A DNA stretch of 64,000 nucleotides from Belliella kenyensis (lineage in GTDB: Bacteria; Bacteroidota; Bacteroidia; Cytophagales; Cyclobacteriaceae), in NCBI RefSeq assembly GCF_022549675.1, contig NZ_JAKZGR010000016.1, positions 37,048 through 101,047 on the forward strand. Direction: 5' to 3'. The notes under the pieces were generated by a model, which saw nothing but the letters and a program-made list of their open reading frames with translations, was not told the DNA's origin and made no database searches. Position numbers and translations under genes: made by a program. The stretch's first letter is position 1. Every line of letters begins with the position of its first letter. This document shows, one piece after another, positions 62,845-64,000 of the stretch.

Positions 62845-62982
62845 GCCACCAACGGTTGGCGTGTATGTGCAGTAGCGGATTAGAAGCACTTATCTGTCCG
62901 ATTAGCACAAAGTTTCTTAGAAGCACAGACCTTCGATTTACCACTTCACCCGCTATTGCCACATACACGCTGTTGGCTGGGC
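62845..62982 (-). other. attC-like element E5, divergent sequence type
   Basis: 138 bp. The outer boxes are GCCACCAAC (62845-62853) and GTTGGCTGGGC (62972-62982). The inner stem is GCGTGTATGTG-C-AGTAGCGG (62859-62878) with CCGCTATTGCCACATACACGC (62950-62970), broken by one or two unpaired bases. It has the same layout and orientation as E2-E4 but unrelated sequence. It begins about 3 bp after the stop of the Abi-type gene (62985). Confidence 0.75.
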
Positions 62983-62984
62983 TT

Positions 62985-63692
62985 CTATATTGTTTTCGCT
63001 TTGTCAATCGTCTTTTTTACTTTGTCCAAGTCTGAAATTAGTTTTATGATTTCGGGGTCAATCCAAGTCAGTAAGTTGGTTATAGATTTGTGAACCTCTA
63101 ATGATTCTGTGAAGTCAATGTTGTTACCATTAAAGCAAATTGGTTCGTTATGATTAATTCGATTTCTGAAACGTCTAACCTTATCCAATTCATCATTTAC
63201 TTCTTTTCGTCCGTGTCCAGCAGGTAATGACTGAAAAATTTGTATAGGTTTTCCTTTTAATAAACGATAATGGTGAACTTCAAATAAATCTGTCCAAAAG
63301 CCTAAAGTTTGCTCTGCAATGATTTTCCCGCTTGTGATTGGTGTTCCCGTTTTTAGAAGTCGCTTTTCTGCTTTGTTAATTTCTCTTTTTAGAAAGTCAT
63401 TTGTTTTTTGCTGTCCAGTTCGTTTGTATGTAAATCTTAAAGAAGGGTCAGACATAAAACCTGTTTTCTGATTAATTATCCAGTCAGGGTCAGTAAAGTG
63501 AGAGGTTAAGATGTCATTGAGTCTATTTCGTAAAATAACTTCAAAAACCCCGAGTAATGGATGAAACGCTTGTGAAGTTTTAAGATTTGCCTTATATAGC
63601 TTAACTGCTTTACTTGTCGAGTTACCAGTCGCAAGTAAGTATCGATTTACCCTCGCTGCTGAAAAATATTGCCTAAAGTCTCTGAATTTCAT
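62985..63692 (-). CDS. Abi-like protein (Abi_2/HEPN type)
   Basis: 235 aa, helical. Typical features: the N-terminal FRQYFSAARVNRYLLATG, HPLLGVFEVILRNRLNDIL and, in the C-terminal half, a HEPN-style R-x4-6-H motif in RRFRNRINHNEP (about 172-183). Abi_2 proteins cause abortive infection of phage-infected cells or act as RNases. The motif supports a nuclease, though not which. The stop codon lies directly before the E5 element, the place expected in an integron cassette. Nothing in the window encodes a partner. Confidence 0.8.
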   Translation of the reverse strand: MKFRDFRQYFSAARVNRYLLATGNSTSKAVKLYKANLKTSQAFHPLLGVFEVILRNRLNDILTSHFTDPDWIINQKTGFMSDPSLRFTYKRTGQQKTNDFLKREINKAEKRLLKTGTPITSGKIIAEQTLGFWTDLFEVHHYRLLKGKPIQIFQSLPAGHGRKEVNDELDKVRRFRNRINHNEPICFNGNNIDFTESLEVHKSITNLLTWIDPEIIKLISDLDKVKKTIDKAKTI

Positions 63693-63788
63693 TTTTTATT
63701 TTGTCAATTCAACAAATATAGTTACTTTTGTGAAGTGATGCTTGGTCAAGCCTCTTATCCTCGGATAACGTAACCAAGTTAAAGAACT

Positions 63789-63819
63789 AAGACCTGTTAG
63801 AAATGATAGGTCTTTTTTT
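63789..63819 (+). terminator. Hairpin with T-run
   Basis: AAGACCT (63789-63795) and AGGTCTT (63808-63814) with a 12-base loop, then T. No plus-strand gene precedes it in the window, so it may belong to a lost or unrecognised transcript. Confidence 0.6.
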
Positions 63820-63939
63820 ATGTCGGTTTCTGTTGTCATAGCCTTTTGACTAACGCAAAGAAAATCGCTTAATTTAGGGCTTCTTGCTTAATTATTAACT
63901 AACTGATAATCAGTAAAATAATTAACAAAAACATAACAC

Positions 63940-63986
63940 AAAAACCCCGAATTTGGCTGTTCCCAGCTTTTTTCGGGGTTTTCTTT
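63940..63986. terminator. Bidirectional terminator, AAAACCCCGAA/TTCGGGGTTTT
   Basis: An 11-bp perfect stem (63940-63950 with 63971-63981) around a 20-base loop, with T-runs on both strands (CTTTTTTG on plus, T after AAAA complement on minus). It is similar in sequence to the hairpin at 1576-1608. Confidence 0.85.
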
Positions 63987-64000
63987 TTTGTATTTTAAGG

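Larger units (their letters stand above)
63693..64000. other. Intergenic, 308 bp, with two terminators
   Basis: No gene. It contains the hairpins at 63789 and 63940. The latter belongs to a gene outside the window or acts in both directions. Confidence 0.5.

Noticed and set aside
1..64000. tRNA, rRNA or tmRNA genes and an integrase
   Set aside because: Scanned by eye for conserved tRNA/rRNA motifs and tyrosine-recombinase features. None was found, though a short tRNA could be missed without a covariance search.

Overview
The window reads as a chromosome segment of a Bacteroidota bacterium, most likely of the Cytophagales (Cyclobacteriaceae-like). The reasons are low GC, lipoprotein and membrane families typical of this phylum (DUF4270, DUF6090, DUF4153, LytS/LytTR pairs, GT5-N proteins, bacterial GGGP synthase), a lycopene cyclase, and Bacteroidota-style promoter boxes (TAnnTTTG). 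No rRNA, tRNA, CRISPR array or prophage was seen.

Layout. 1-1.6 kb: a cut-off lipoprotein gene and a Fic remnant. 1.7-9.2 kb: htpG, a repeat-rich gap, DUF6090, DUF2200 and a two-gene membrane operon. 9.3-45.6 kb: mostly core genes. These include an amidohydrolase lipoprotein, a multi-PAS kinase, crtY, PIN-PhoH, a LytS/LytTR system, uvrA, an envelope operon (LOG, lytic transglycosylase, AsmA-like), a holin-X/GGGP synthase cluster, acyl-CoA dehydrogenase, a panC-panD-flippase-metallopeptidase operon, GT5-N/DUF4270, glmS, an SDR/FAH pair probably for deoxy-sugar acids, and SDR-DUF2867/pentapeptide. 45.8-64 kb: an accessory region, all genes on the minus strand. It holds a bacillithiol-transferase-like gene, a deiminase lipoprotein, an SDR pseudogene, two Crp/Fnr-led membrane operons, an LRR-DUF1963 protein, toxin-antitoxin modules, a broken IS110 transposon and an Abi-type protein.

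The most interesting structure is in the last part. Five elements of about 110-175 bp (about 53.0, 56.8, 59.4, 60.2 and 62.8 kb) share one orientation, and each lies directly 3' of a minus-strand gene. The best copies fold as long imperfect hairpins with an outer AAC/GTT box, an unpaired spacer, an inner stem and a variable middle. That is the architecture of integron attC sites. The genes between them (PIN toxin/antitoxin, RelE/XRE, an orphan antidote, Abi) are typical cassette cargo, and no integrase is present. I read this as a cluster of attC-like sites lacking an integrase (CALIN-like), a structural inference that needs folding and a search.

Other repeat biology: a MITE-like family of about 150 bp with at least five copies or fragments, one flanked by a perfect 10-bp direct repeat; a 20-bp palindrome that splits the IS110 transposase; a related hairpin inside one attC-like site; a 164-bp tandem duplication; and an 18-unit 7-bp array.
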